This document shows positions 1 to 6,368 of a DNA stretch of 19,520 nucleotides, piece by piece; positions within the stretch are counted from its first letter, which is position 1, and each line of letters begins with the position of its first letter. Position numbers and translations under genes: made by a program. The stretch covers positions 1-19,520 of the forward strand of contig CAXDRM010000020.1 in assembly GCA_963991775.1 (NCBI GenBank). Reading direction: 5' to 3'. This DNA comes from CAXDRM01 sp963991775 (GTDB lineage: Bacteria > Pseudomonadota > Alphaproteobacteria > Rickettsiales > JABIRX01). The notes below the pieces were generated by a model that worked only from the letters and a program-made list of their open reading frames with translations, was not told where the DNA came from and did not search any database.

Positions 1-94
1 ATAGTACTTAATGCGGCTCTTGAGTGAAGCGAAGCTTTGTACCGAAAGATCCCTTAAATGTTTAACTATTCAGCTTTTTTGGCCCCTCGGTAAA

Positions 95-116
95 ATTCTC
101 GGCTAAAGCCGAGAAT
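95..116 (-). terminator. Palindrome downstream of lysA, possible terminator
   Basis: A perfect 10-bp stem with a 2-nt centre (ATTCTCGGCT / AGCCGAGAAT) lies about 130 bp past the lysA stop. Read on the minus strand, the right arm runs into a short T run (GAATTTTACC), which would suit a weak intrinsic terminator for the argH-lptM-lysA operon. On the plus strand no T run follows. It could instead be part of a dispersed palindromic element, since the surrounding 1-247 region is noncoding and more GC-rich than the genes. Nothing else recognisable is present in 1-247; no tRNA arms were found. Confidence 0.4.
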
Positions 117-247
117 CACTCGGGAACCTAAGTTTTTAAATTCATATTTTTTATTTTTGTCCGGTAGTATGAATGTCTAGTACGCTACGTTTTTCAAAAG
201 ACTACTATGATTTTCTACTTTCAACGTAAAAGGGCTTTTGTAGAGGA

Positions 248-1501
248 TTAATCTGACGTTTCCAAAGCTAGCATTTGCTGATAGGATGGGCGTTTGCGGA
301 TGATTTTAAATTGCGTGTCAGATACTAAAATCTCTGGAGTTAAAGGACGCGTATTATATTCCGAAGACATTACCGCACCATAGGCACCAGCCGATCTTAA
401 AACTAATAAATCACCTGCTTTTAACTCAGGTAATGCTAGATCCTTGTGAAATACATCACTAGTTTCACAAACTGGACCAACAATATCATAATTTTCTGTA
501 GAGCTATTAGCCTCCTTAACCGTGACAATTTCATGCGCAGAACCATATAAAGCAGGACGCAATAAATCATTCATCGCTGCATCACATATGGCAAATTTTT
601 TATGCCCAACATCTTTTATCAAAACTATGCTAGTTACTAAAACCCCTGCATTAGCTGCGATTAAGCGACCTGGCTCAAAGATGATTAACTTATCTTGAAA
701 AGCATATTTATTCACTAATTCGGAAATTAAGGCACCATAATGGGCTGGATCAATAGTATCATGCGCACCGTAAGGCACGCCTAAACCACCGCCAAAATCT
801 ATGGTTTTTAGGATAATTTGTTGCTCTTCAAGCTCTTTAACAAATTCACAAACTTTAACAAAAGCCTGACGAAAAGTATCTAATTCGGTAATTTGTGAAC
901 CAATATGTACTGACACTCCGCTAAAATCAATATGAGCTAAAGTCTGCGCATATTTTATTACAGCAAAAGCTTGGTCAAGATCTACACCGAATTTATCACC
1001 CTTCTTACCCGTAGAAATTTTATCATGGGTTTTAGCAGCAACATCAGGATTAATACGCAAAGCTAGCTGAGCTTTTTTGCCCAACACTGCCGCACATTCA
1101 TTAATTAAAGCTAATTCTTCTTTGCTTTCAGCATTAAATTGTAAAATATCATGCTCTAAAGCAAAATTTATTTCTTCTTTGCTTTTGCCCACCCCTGAAA
1201 ATACTATTTTATTAGCAGCAATACCAGCCTCTAACGCGCGGTAGATTTCTCCTTGTGAAACTACATCTGCTCCACTGCCTAAACTGCCCAATAATTTTAA
1301 AATATGAATATTACTACAAGCTTTTACCGCAAAACAAACTAGTTTATTTTCAAGCTCTAACGCCTCACTAAGCACTTTAAAATGTCTAGTGAAAGTTGCA
1401 CTTGAATAAAGATAAAAAGGTGTAGCAATTTGTTCAGCAATATCACTAATCTTTACTTGCTCAGCATGTAAAATATTTTGCTGGTAATTAAAATGATCCA
1501 T
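248..1501 (-). CDS. lysA: Diaminopimelate decarboxylase LysA
   Basis: Cytosolic PLP enzyme that decarboxylates meso-diaminopimelate to L-lysine, the last step of the DAP pathway. The 417 residues match the usual family length. The PLP lysine is K60 in FAVKACSN, the same local motif as in the E. coli enzyme. Further family motifs are HIGSQI (199-204), the glycine-rich phosphate loop DFGGGLGVPY (235-244), EPGR (276-279) and the active-site GPVCETSD (342-349), which acts across the dimer interface. It is the last gene of argH-lptM-lysA: its ATG lies 2 nt after the stop of the small lipoprotein gene, so it is surely cotranscribed. The conserved set tlpA / argH-lptM-lysA is a known alphaproteobacterial neighbourhood. 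No residue looks aberrant. Confidence 0.97.
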   Translation of the reverse strand: MDHFNYQQNILHAEQVKISDIAEQIATPFYLYSSATFTRHFKVLSEALELENKLVCFAVKACSNIHILKLLGSLGSGADVVSQGEIYRALEAGIAANKIVFSGVGKSKEEINFALEHDILQFNAESKEELALINECAAVLGKKAQLALRINPDVAAKTHDKISTGKKGDKFGVDLDQAFAVIKYAQTLAHIDFSGVSVHIGSQITELDTFRQAFVKVCEFVKELEEQQIILKTIDFGGGLGVPYGAHDTIDPAHYGALISELVNKYAFQDKLIIFEPGRLIAANAGVLVTSIVLIKDVGHKKFAICDAAMNDLLRPALYGSAHEIVTVKEANSSTENYDIVGPVCETSDVFHKDLALPELKAGDLLVLRSAGAYGAVMSSEYNTRPLTPEILVSDTQFKIIRKRPSYQQMLALETSD

Positions 1502-1503
1502 AA

Positions 1504-1635
1504 TTAATTATTATTTGGCTTAATATTTTGCTGCTCTGACTCACTAGTTTCTACTTCCGGCAAATATAATTCGCCCGCTACTCCACAAGCAGTTAATAAT
1601 GTTAAAATTAGGCATAAAGGTAAAAATTTTATCAT
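1504..1635 (-). CDS. lptM: LptM-like small lipoprotein
   Basis: A 43-residue ORF fills the gap between argH and lysA. Its ATG directly follows the argH TAA, and its TAA is 2 nt before the lysA ATG. The translation begins MIKFLPLCLILTLLTACG: a short charged N-terminus, a hydrophobic core and a lipobox (LTAC) with the lipidated Cys at residue 17. After the Cys comes GVAGELYLPE, which resembles the CGxKGPLYLP signature of the LptM/YifL family. That family assists maturation of the LPS translocon LptD, and a member commonly lies between argH and lysA in alphaproteobacteria. The rest is a short Ser/Glu/Asn tail. The assignment rests on motif plus position; the K of the usual motif is replaced by A and the P by E, so it is a divergent member. 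Confidence 0.8.
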   Translation of the reverse strand: MIKFLPLCLILTLLTACGVAGELYLPEVETSESEQQNIKPNNN

Positions 1636-3027
1636 TTATTTATATTGCTTCTTAGCTTGTTGTAGAGCTTTTTTTACTTGCGATGCAGCAGTACCACCTT
1701 TTGATTTACGAGAATTCATAGAATTTTCTACAGTCAAAATTTTAAAAATATCAGCCTTTATTTTTGGCTCTATTTTTTGTAACTCGGTTAAAGTAAGATC
1801 TACTAGCTGTTTATCTTGTTGCTCAGCAAGTTTCACTACCTTGCCAGTAACATGATGTGCCTGACGAAAAGGCAAATTTAAATTTTTGACCAAATAATCT
1901 GCTAAATCAGTAGCGGTTATATAACCACCCTCTGTTGCTGCTAACATTTTATCCTGATTAACTTCTAAATCTGCCAACATGCCTGTTAGAGCTTTTAAAG
2001 CCACAATAATAGTGTCATAACTATCAAAAACTGGCTCTTTATCTTCTTGCATATCTTTACTGTAAGCTAGAGGTAAAGATTTCATTACAGTAAGTAAGCT
2101 AAGTAAATTACCATAGCTACGCCCTGTTTTACCACGTAATAATTCAGCAGCATCAGGATTACGCTTTTGCGGCATGATCGAACTACCAGTCGTAAATTCT
2201 TCGGATAATTTGATAAATTTAAAACCCTCACTCATCCATAATACTAGCTCTTCCGCGATGCGACTAATATGACTCATTGCTATAGCTACATTGCTTAGAA
2301 AATCTAAGGCAAAATCACGATCGGATACTGTATCTAAAGAATTTGCTGTAATATTTTTAAAACCTAATTTTTTAGCCACTAATTCACGCTTTAACGGAAA
2401 TGAGGTTCCAGCTAAGGCAGCAGCCCCAAGTGGTAATTCATCAAGACGCTCCTGTGCAGCACTAAAACGCTTAATATCTCGACCAAACATCTCGATATAA
2501 GCATGTAAATGATGGGCAAAACTTACTGGCTGAGCTGCTTGCAAATGTGTAAAGCCTGGCATGATAGTATTAATATGCGGCTCTGCTTTTTTAATAAGCT
2601 GTGCTATTAATTCATGTAATAAAATTATTACTTCTTGATTAGCACGTTTTACAAATAATTTAAAATCTGTTGCAACCTGATCATTACGCGAACGCGCTGT
2701 ATGTAACTTGCCTGCTACATCGCCAATTTTTTCTTTAAGCCGCGCTTCAATATTCATATGAATATCTTCAAGCTCTGCTTTGAAGGCAAATTTACCTGCG
2801 CTAATTTCTTGGTTAATAGCCTTTAGGCCTTTAATAATTTTATTGCTTTCAGCTTTGCTAATAATTTTTTGCACAGCAAGCATTTCCGCGTGTGCAATTG
2901 ATGCAGTGATATCTTCTTGATATAGCTTTTGATCAAAGCCTATAGAGGCGTTAATCTCACTCATAATTTCACTTGGAGCTTTAGAAAAATGTCCGCCCCA
3001 CATTGGGTTAGCTTTGTTTTTAGGCAT
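1636..3027 (-). CDS. argH: Argininosuccinate lyase ArgH
   Basis: Splits argininosuccinate into arginine and fumarate, the final step of arginine synthesis, as a cytosolic homotetramer. The 463 residues are full length for the fumarase/aspartase superfamily. The N-terminus MWGGHFSK is typical of ArgH. Three superfamily regions are visible: TARSRNDQ (110-117), GFTHLQ (158-163, with the catalytic His), and the signature GSSIMPQKRNP from residue 281, whose flexible loop carries the catalytic Ser. It is the first gene of the argH-lptM-lysA operon and is divergent from tlpA across an 89-bp intergenic region. A basic Lys-rich tail ends the protein. Start choice: the ATG at 3027 gives MPKNKANPMWGG; no alternative fits better. 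Confidence 0.97.
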   Translation of the reverse strand: MPKNKANPMWGGHFSKAPSEIMSEINASIGFDQKLYQEDITASIAHAEMLAVQKIISKAESNKIIKGLKAINQEISAGKFAFKAELEDIHMNIEARLKEKIGDVAGKLHTARSRNDQVATDFKLFVKRANQEVIILLHELIAQLIKKAEPHINTIMPGFTHLQAAQPVSFAHHLHAYIEMFGRDIKRFSAAQERLDELPLGAAALAGTSFPLKRELVAKKLGFKNITANSLDTVSDRDFALDFLSNVAIAMSHISRIAEELVLWMSEGFKFIKLSEEFTTGSSIMPQKRNPDAAELLRGKTGRSYGNLLSLLTVMKSLPLAYSKDMQEDKEPVFDSYDTIIVALKALTGMLADLEVNQDKMLAATEGGYITATDLADYLVKNLNLPFRQAHHVTGKVVKLAEQQDKQLVDLTLTELQKIEPKIKADIFKILTVENSMNSRKSKGGTAASQVKKALQQAKKQYK

Positions 3028-3116
3028 TAACTTAGTTAACTAGTTGAGAATTTGAAAAATTACGATTAATAATATTCTTATTAATTTGTCCACAAGATAA
3101 AACTTAGACAGGTAAA

Positions 3117-3707
3117 ATGCAAAAAAAAACGTTCAATCTTGTAGTGGTGCTCGCAAGCTGCGTCTTTTTTGCCGCTGCTAGCTTTGCAGTTTATAAGTTA
3201 CTCTACAAGCAATCCTCATCCTTAATCACCGCTGGAAATAGCTCTGGCGCTAATGTTGCCGCCGATATAGAGCGAATCGAGCCAGCTACTAAATTACCTA
3301 ATTTTAGTTTTACAGATAAAAATGGCAAAAAACGTAATATAGCTGAATTTAAGGGCAAAATCATTTTAATTAATTTTTGGGCAACTTGGTGTCTGCCTTG
3401 CATTGAAGAATTGCCTCAACTTGATCAATTAGAAGAATTATTCGGTGCTGAAAATTTAGCAGTAATTCCGATTTCTATAGATCAAGCGCTAGGAGTAGAC
3501 GAATTAAAGAATTTTTACAAAAAACATCAGATCAAAAATCTGGCTATTTTCCAAGATAAAGAAATGCGTGCTTATGAATCGATAAATTCTTTTGGGATTC
3601 CTACTTCTGTTTTAGTAGATCGACAAATGCGTGCCCATCTTAAGGTTTCAGGCTATCTAAATTGGTTAGATCCTGAATTTGTTAATCTGATCAATACTAT
3701 CCCTTAA
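3117..3707 (+). CDS. tlpA: TlpA-family membrane-anchored thiol:disulfide protein
   Basis: A thioredoxin-fold protein of 196 residues, with a single N-terminal membrane anchor (about 7-29) that places the catalytic domain in the periplasm. The active site is WCLPC (CXXC at 92-95) within INFWATWCLPC, and the cis-proline loop is FGIPTSVLVD. The family (TlpA/ResA) reduces periplasmic disulfides, often for cytochrome c or cytochrome oxidase maturation. The divergent position beside argH is the standard place for tlpA in alphaproteobacteria. AGGT lies 5 nt before the ATG as ribosome binding site. bolA follows after 3 nt, then three prepilins with paired C-terminal cysteines, so a role in pilin disulfide chemistry is possible but is inference. 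Whether it acts as reductase or oxidase cannot be read from sequence. Confidence 0.9.
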   Translation: MQKKTFNLVVVLASCVFFAAASFAVYKLLYKQSSSLITAGNSSGANVAADIERIEPATKLPNFSFTDKNGKKRNIAEFKGKIILINFWATWCLPCIEELPQLDQLEELFGAENLAVIPISIDQALGVDELKNFYKKHQIKNLAIFQDKEMRAYESINSFGIPTSVLVDRQMRAHLKVSGYLNWLDPEFVNLINTIP

Positions 3708-3710
3708 GCT

Positions 3711-3965
3711 ATGTTAGCAAAGCAAATTACCGAGAAATTAAAAGCTGAACTTAATTGCAGCGAGCTTACAGTGCATAATGAATCTCACCTACATGCGGGC
3801 CATAATGGCTTTGATGGTAGTGGAGAAAGTCACTTTAAAATTGAGATTGCTAGCCCAGATTTTTCAGGACTTTCGCGCTTAGAAATACACCGTAAGATAA
3901 ATTTTATCTTAAAAAATGAACTAAAATATATACACGCACTTGCAATTAAAATAATAGGACTATAG
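3711..3965 (+). CDS. bolA: BolA family protein
   Basis: An 84-residue small protein with the BolA pattern: HNESHLHAGH (about 22-31), then ESHFKIEIAS (about 39-48), a helix, and a C-terminal IHALAIKIIGL strand. BolA proteins bind [2Fe-2S] clusters together with monothiol glutaredoxins and take part in iron-sulfur handling or stress regulation. The His in the C-terminal segment (IHAL) and the upstream His of the HxGH region are the expected ligand positions. The gene begins 3 nt after the tlpA stop, so the two are cotranscribed. Which BolA subfamily this belongs to cannot be settled by eye. Confidence 0.9.
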   Translation: MLAKQITEKLKAELNCSELTVHNESHLHAGHNGFDGSGESHFKIEIASPDFSGLSRLEIHRKINFILKNELKYIHALAIKIIGL

Positions 3966-3995
3966 ATTCAAAAAAAACTTAACCTGGGTACTAGA

Positions 3996-4781
3996 ATGTC
4001 AAAAAAAGCCTTTTCTTTGGTAGAATTATCAGTTGTTTTAATAATTATCGGTTTGTTAGCTGGAAGCGTTTCTGTAGCTAGCCGTCTTATTGAAGGAGCA
4101 AGATTACAAAGTGTAATGAAAGAGCTAAACCGTATTAAAACAGCAAGTAATGTCTTTCAAACTACATATGGTGCTTTACCAGGAGATTTAAGCAATGCTA
4201 TGGATTATTTCTCTGCTAGCGACTGTGATAATATAGATGGCGGTACAGCAAGTAATGACAAATGTAATGGTGATGGTAATGCTTTAATTGACTTAAGCAA
4301 TTCTGAAACTTCTTGTACTGAAAGACATAATTTTTGGCTACATCTTGCTTACGCTGAAATTTTAACTGCCAAAGTTAGAGATTGTTCTGCTTATTTTAAA
4401 TCAACAGAATTTGATAATTTAGCTATTTCAGCACAAAATATTACTGTTGCTGCTTCTAATAATGCTGATTTGGGGCTTTATACTAACTTCTTTGTCTTAG
4501 GACAAACTGTAGCCGCAAGCTTAAGTGGTGATGCAGATGCAACATATGATAATGTAGGTAGCATCTTTACTCCAGCTCAAGCAAAAAAACTTGATGATAA
4601 GCTTGATGATGGCGTAGCTTATACAGGTTTACTACAAGGCTTTAATGGTGAAGATCAAGCTGGTAGCCAAGGTTCTGGCTGTTCTTCAAATGCGGTTAAT
4701 GCTAGTAACAGCACTGATTATGTTACTACTAATAAAACTAGAGAATGTTATCTAGTTTACCCTATTAACTTAGTTTTCTAA
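3996..4781 (+). CDS. Type IV-like prepilin 1, Cys-rich
   Basis: A 261-residue secreted pilin-like protein. The N-terminus MSKKA|FSLVELSVVLIIIGLL is a class III prepilin signal: a short basic leader, cleavage before Phe, Glu at +5 and a long hydrophobic helix. After the helix come GALPGD (59-64), an Asp/Asn/Gly-rich loop with NGDGNALID, then HNFWLHLAYAEI, and later FTPAQAKKLDDKLDDGVAYTG. The C-terminus holds a Cys pair 22 positions apart (GCSS...ECYLV). At least four more Cys lie in the middle region, so several disulfides are possible. It is the first of three prepilin genes, 30 nt after bolA and 11 nt before prepilin 2. No SD is obvious; the leader GGGTACTAGAATG resembles that of prepilin 3. 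The family gives pilus or type II pseudopilus subunits; which role applies is unknown. Confidence 0.88.
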   Translation: MSKKAFSLVELSVVLIIIGLLAGSVSVASRLIEGARLQSVMKELNRIKTASNVFQTTYGALPGDLSNAMDYFSASDCDNIDGGTASNDKCNGDGNALIDLSNSETSCTERHNFWLHLAYAEILTAKVRDCSAYFKSTEFDNLAISAQNITVAASNNADLGLYTNFFVLGQTVAASLSGDADATYDNVGSIFTPAQAKKLDDKLDDGVAYTGLLQGFNGEDQAGSQGSGCSSNAVNASNSTDYVTTNKTRECYLVYPINLVF

Positions 4782-4792
4782 ATTAGGCTTTA

Positions 4793-5539
4793 ATGTCCCG
4801 CCAAGGCTTCTCACTTGCTGAGCTTGCCACTGTCATAGTTATTATTGGCTTTATTGCAGCTGCAATTAGTGGCTCAAGAAATCTTGTCGAACAGGCTAAG
4901 CTTACTAAGCTTATCAGTGAAGTAGAGGTTTTACGCAGTGCTAATCAAAATTTTATCACAACATATAATTACTTACCTGGTGATTTTCCTAAAGCCACAG
5001 ATTTTTGGGGCAGCTACCATGCTACTAACAATCCAAATGGCGCCTTAAATGGCAATGGTAATGGTATAGTTGATAATAGCGATAGTAATAGCTTTAGAGC
5101 TGACCCATTACGCATCTGGCACCATTTAGAATTAGCGGGTTTAATTTCAGGAAATTATGACCGAGATATCATAGATACTAATGCAGGTACTTTAATTTCT
5201 GATACACATATACCTAGATCTAAAGTTTTTTTTAATTTAAATTTCTACTATTACGGGTCTGACGTTAGCGCCCGAAAACCCTGGCTTCTAACCGGAAAAG
5301 AACGCGCAAATGACCGGCCTTTGAACGCAAGTTTGACGCCAAAACAAGCATATAATATTGACAGAAAAATGGATGATGCTATACAAAATGCAGGTTATGT
5401 CGTGGGGTATGAATCATATGGCGAAGATGATACAGAATCGCTAGAAAATTATTGCGATACTGTAGCTGCTGAAAAATATGATTTAGCAAGCGAAAAAGTT
5501 GTTTGCAATTTAAAATTCCTCGACATATTAGTTAAATGA
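4793..5539 (+). CDS. Type IV-like prepilin 2, with GC-rich internal segment
   Basis: A 248-residue prepilin. Leader and helix: MSRQG|FSLAELATVIVIIGFI, with a canonical Gly|Phe cleavage site and Glu at +5. LPGD lies at 61-64, followed by the Asn/Gly loop NGALNGNGNGIVD, then IWHHLELAGLI. The second conserved block is LTPKQAYNIDRKMDDAI, in which DDG is DDA. A C-terminal Cys pair (YCDT...VCNL) with 16 intervening residues replaces the longer loop of its neighbours. The codons for about residues 153-182 (5251-5340) are about 54% G+C, while the flanks are 10-27%, which suggests an in-frame insertion or a recently acquired segment. It is the most divergent of the three; the closing CYLV motif is lost. 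Operon member between prepilins 1 and 3. Confidence 0.87.
   Translation: MSRQGFSLAELATVIVIIGFIAAAISGSRNLVEQAKLTKLISEVEVLRSANQNFITTYNYLPGDFPKATDFWGSYHATNNPNGALNGNGNGIVDNSDSNSFRADPLRIWHHLELAGLISGNYDRDIIDTNAGTLISDTHIPRSKVFFNLNFYYYGSDVSARKPWLLTGKERANDRPLNASLTPKQAYNIDRKMDDAIQNAGYVVGYESYGEDDTESLENYCDTVAAEKYDLASEKVVCNLKFLDILVK
5251..5340 (+). repeat. GC-rich in-frame segment inside prepilin 2
   Basis: Ninety bases with 49 G+C (54%). The 30 bases before have 3 G+C and the 60 bases after about 16. The segment stays in frame and adds a basic, Arg/Lys-rich stretch (SARKPW, GKERANDRP) where prepilins 1 and 3 have acidic or polar residues. Its ends (around GGGTCTGACGTTAGCG and CGCAAGTTTGACGCC) show a degenerate inverted similarity. 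This resembles the way palindromic elements insert within Rickettsia ORFs, but identity with a known element is not established. Confidence 0.35.
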
Positions 5540-5564
5540 TTAATTAAATTTACAGGTACTCGTC

Positions 5565-6317
5565 ATGAACTTAAAAAAGGGGTTTTCTCTAGTTGAACTT
5601 TCAATCGTGCTAATAATTATTGGTTTATTAGTTGGAGGTATTACATCTGGTAATAAACTTATCCAACAAGCTAAACTTAGAAAAGTTATGCAGGATATTA
5701 AAACTTACGTAACTGATATTCAAACTTTCTACGTAGAATATGACGCTCTTCCTGGTGACATTACAGATGCTGAAAGCTTTTTCGGTGCTTCTAACACTGA
5801 TAATGGTGATGGTGACGGTAATGTTGAATATACTGGTAATACTGACGCAGACTCTGACAGTAACCCAGATGGTGAATCTTTCAATTTCTTTAAACATATT
5901 GAATTGGCAGAAATCAATACTGGTCTTAGCCTAACTTTAGGTGCTACTGATGCTAATTACAGCTCTACTAATTCTCCGGTAGGTCCTTTCTCTGGCACAA
6001 TTTACCATAGTGAATATGATTCAGCTGGTGATCATAGTTTTGCGATTGCTAAAAATGCGGTTTACTATACTGCTTCAGATAATTCTACAGCTGACCATAA
6101 TGGAGCTTTAACTGTAGAATCAGCTAAAGGTATCGATACTAAAATTGATGATGGTATCGCTTACTCAGGTGATGTTTATGGTGTAGATGGTGATGATGTA
6201 ACTGCAGGTGATTGTTCTGCAGCAGCTGACGCAGCTAACACTTCTACCGATTATAATTCAAGTCCATCAGCTACTGATACTGATTGTTACTTAGTAGTTT
6301 TCTACTCAATTAACTAA
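5565..6317 (+). CDS. Type IV-like prepilin 3, Asp-rich
   Basis: A 250-residue prepilin, probably the best preserved of the trio. MNLKKG|FSLVELSIVLIIIGLL gives a canonical cleavage site with Glu at +5. LPGD is at 62-65, followed by a very acidic loop (DNGDGDGNVE, then DADSDSNPDGES) that looks like a DxDxDG calcium-binding loop, then FNFFKHIELAEI. The second block is ESAKGIDTKIDDGIAYSGDVYGVDGDD. A C-terminal Cys pair with 23 intervening residues ends in DCYLVVFYSIN, matching prepilin 1. The leader CAGGTACTCGTCATG resembles that of prepilin 1. A strong terminator follows 25 nt after the stop, so this closes the tlpA-bolA-prepilin unit. Calcium binding is inferred from the acidic pattern only. 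Confidence 0.9.
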   Translation: MNLKKGFSLVELSIVLIIIGLLVGGITSGNKLIQQAKLRKVMQDIKTYVTDIQTFYVEYDALPGDITDAESFFGASNTDNGDGDGNVEYTGNTDADSDSNPDGESFNFFKHIELAEINTGLSLTLGATDANYSSTNSPVGPFSGTIYHSEYDSAGDHSFAIAKNAVYYTASDNSTADHNGALTVESAKGIDTKIDDGIAYSGDVYGVDGDDVTAGDCSAAADAANTSTDYNSSPSATDTDCYLVVFYSIN

Positions 6318-6342
6318 GTAAAAATACTTGTAGATTTTTAAG

Positions 6343-6368
6343 AAGGCCGCTTTTTGCGGCCTTTTTTT
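6343..6368 (+). terminator. Strong rho-independent terminator after prepilin 3
   Basis: An 8-bp stem AAGGCCGC / GCGGCCTT with a TTTTT loop is followed by a run of seven T (6362-6368). It ends the prepilin operon. The run stops one base before the ATG chosen for the next gene, so a transcript for that gene must start inside or read through this element. Confidence 0.93.

Noticed and set aside
41..126. tRNA-like fold at the left end
   Set aside because: No T-loop GTTCRA or D-loop consensus and no acceptor pairing; only the isolated palindrome is real.
2291..2500. 69-codon plus-strand frame
   Set aside because: Lies wholly antisense within argH, whose motifs are intact.
5628..5934. Three overlapping frames within prepilin 3
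   Set aside because: Products of the repetitive GAT/AAT/GGT codons in the Asp-rich loop; the prepilin frame has the leader and conserved blocks.
6354..6368. TTG start for the large lipoprotein
   Set aside because: Lies in the terminator loop and stem; adds residues before a well-formed lipoprotein signal.
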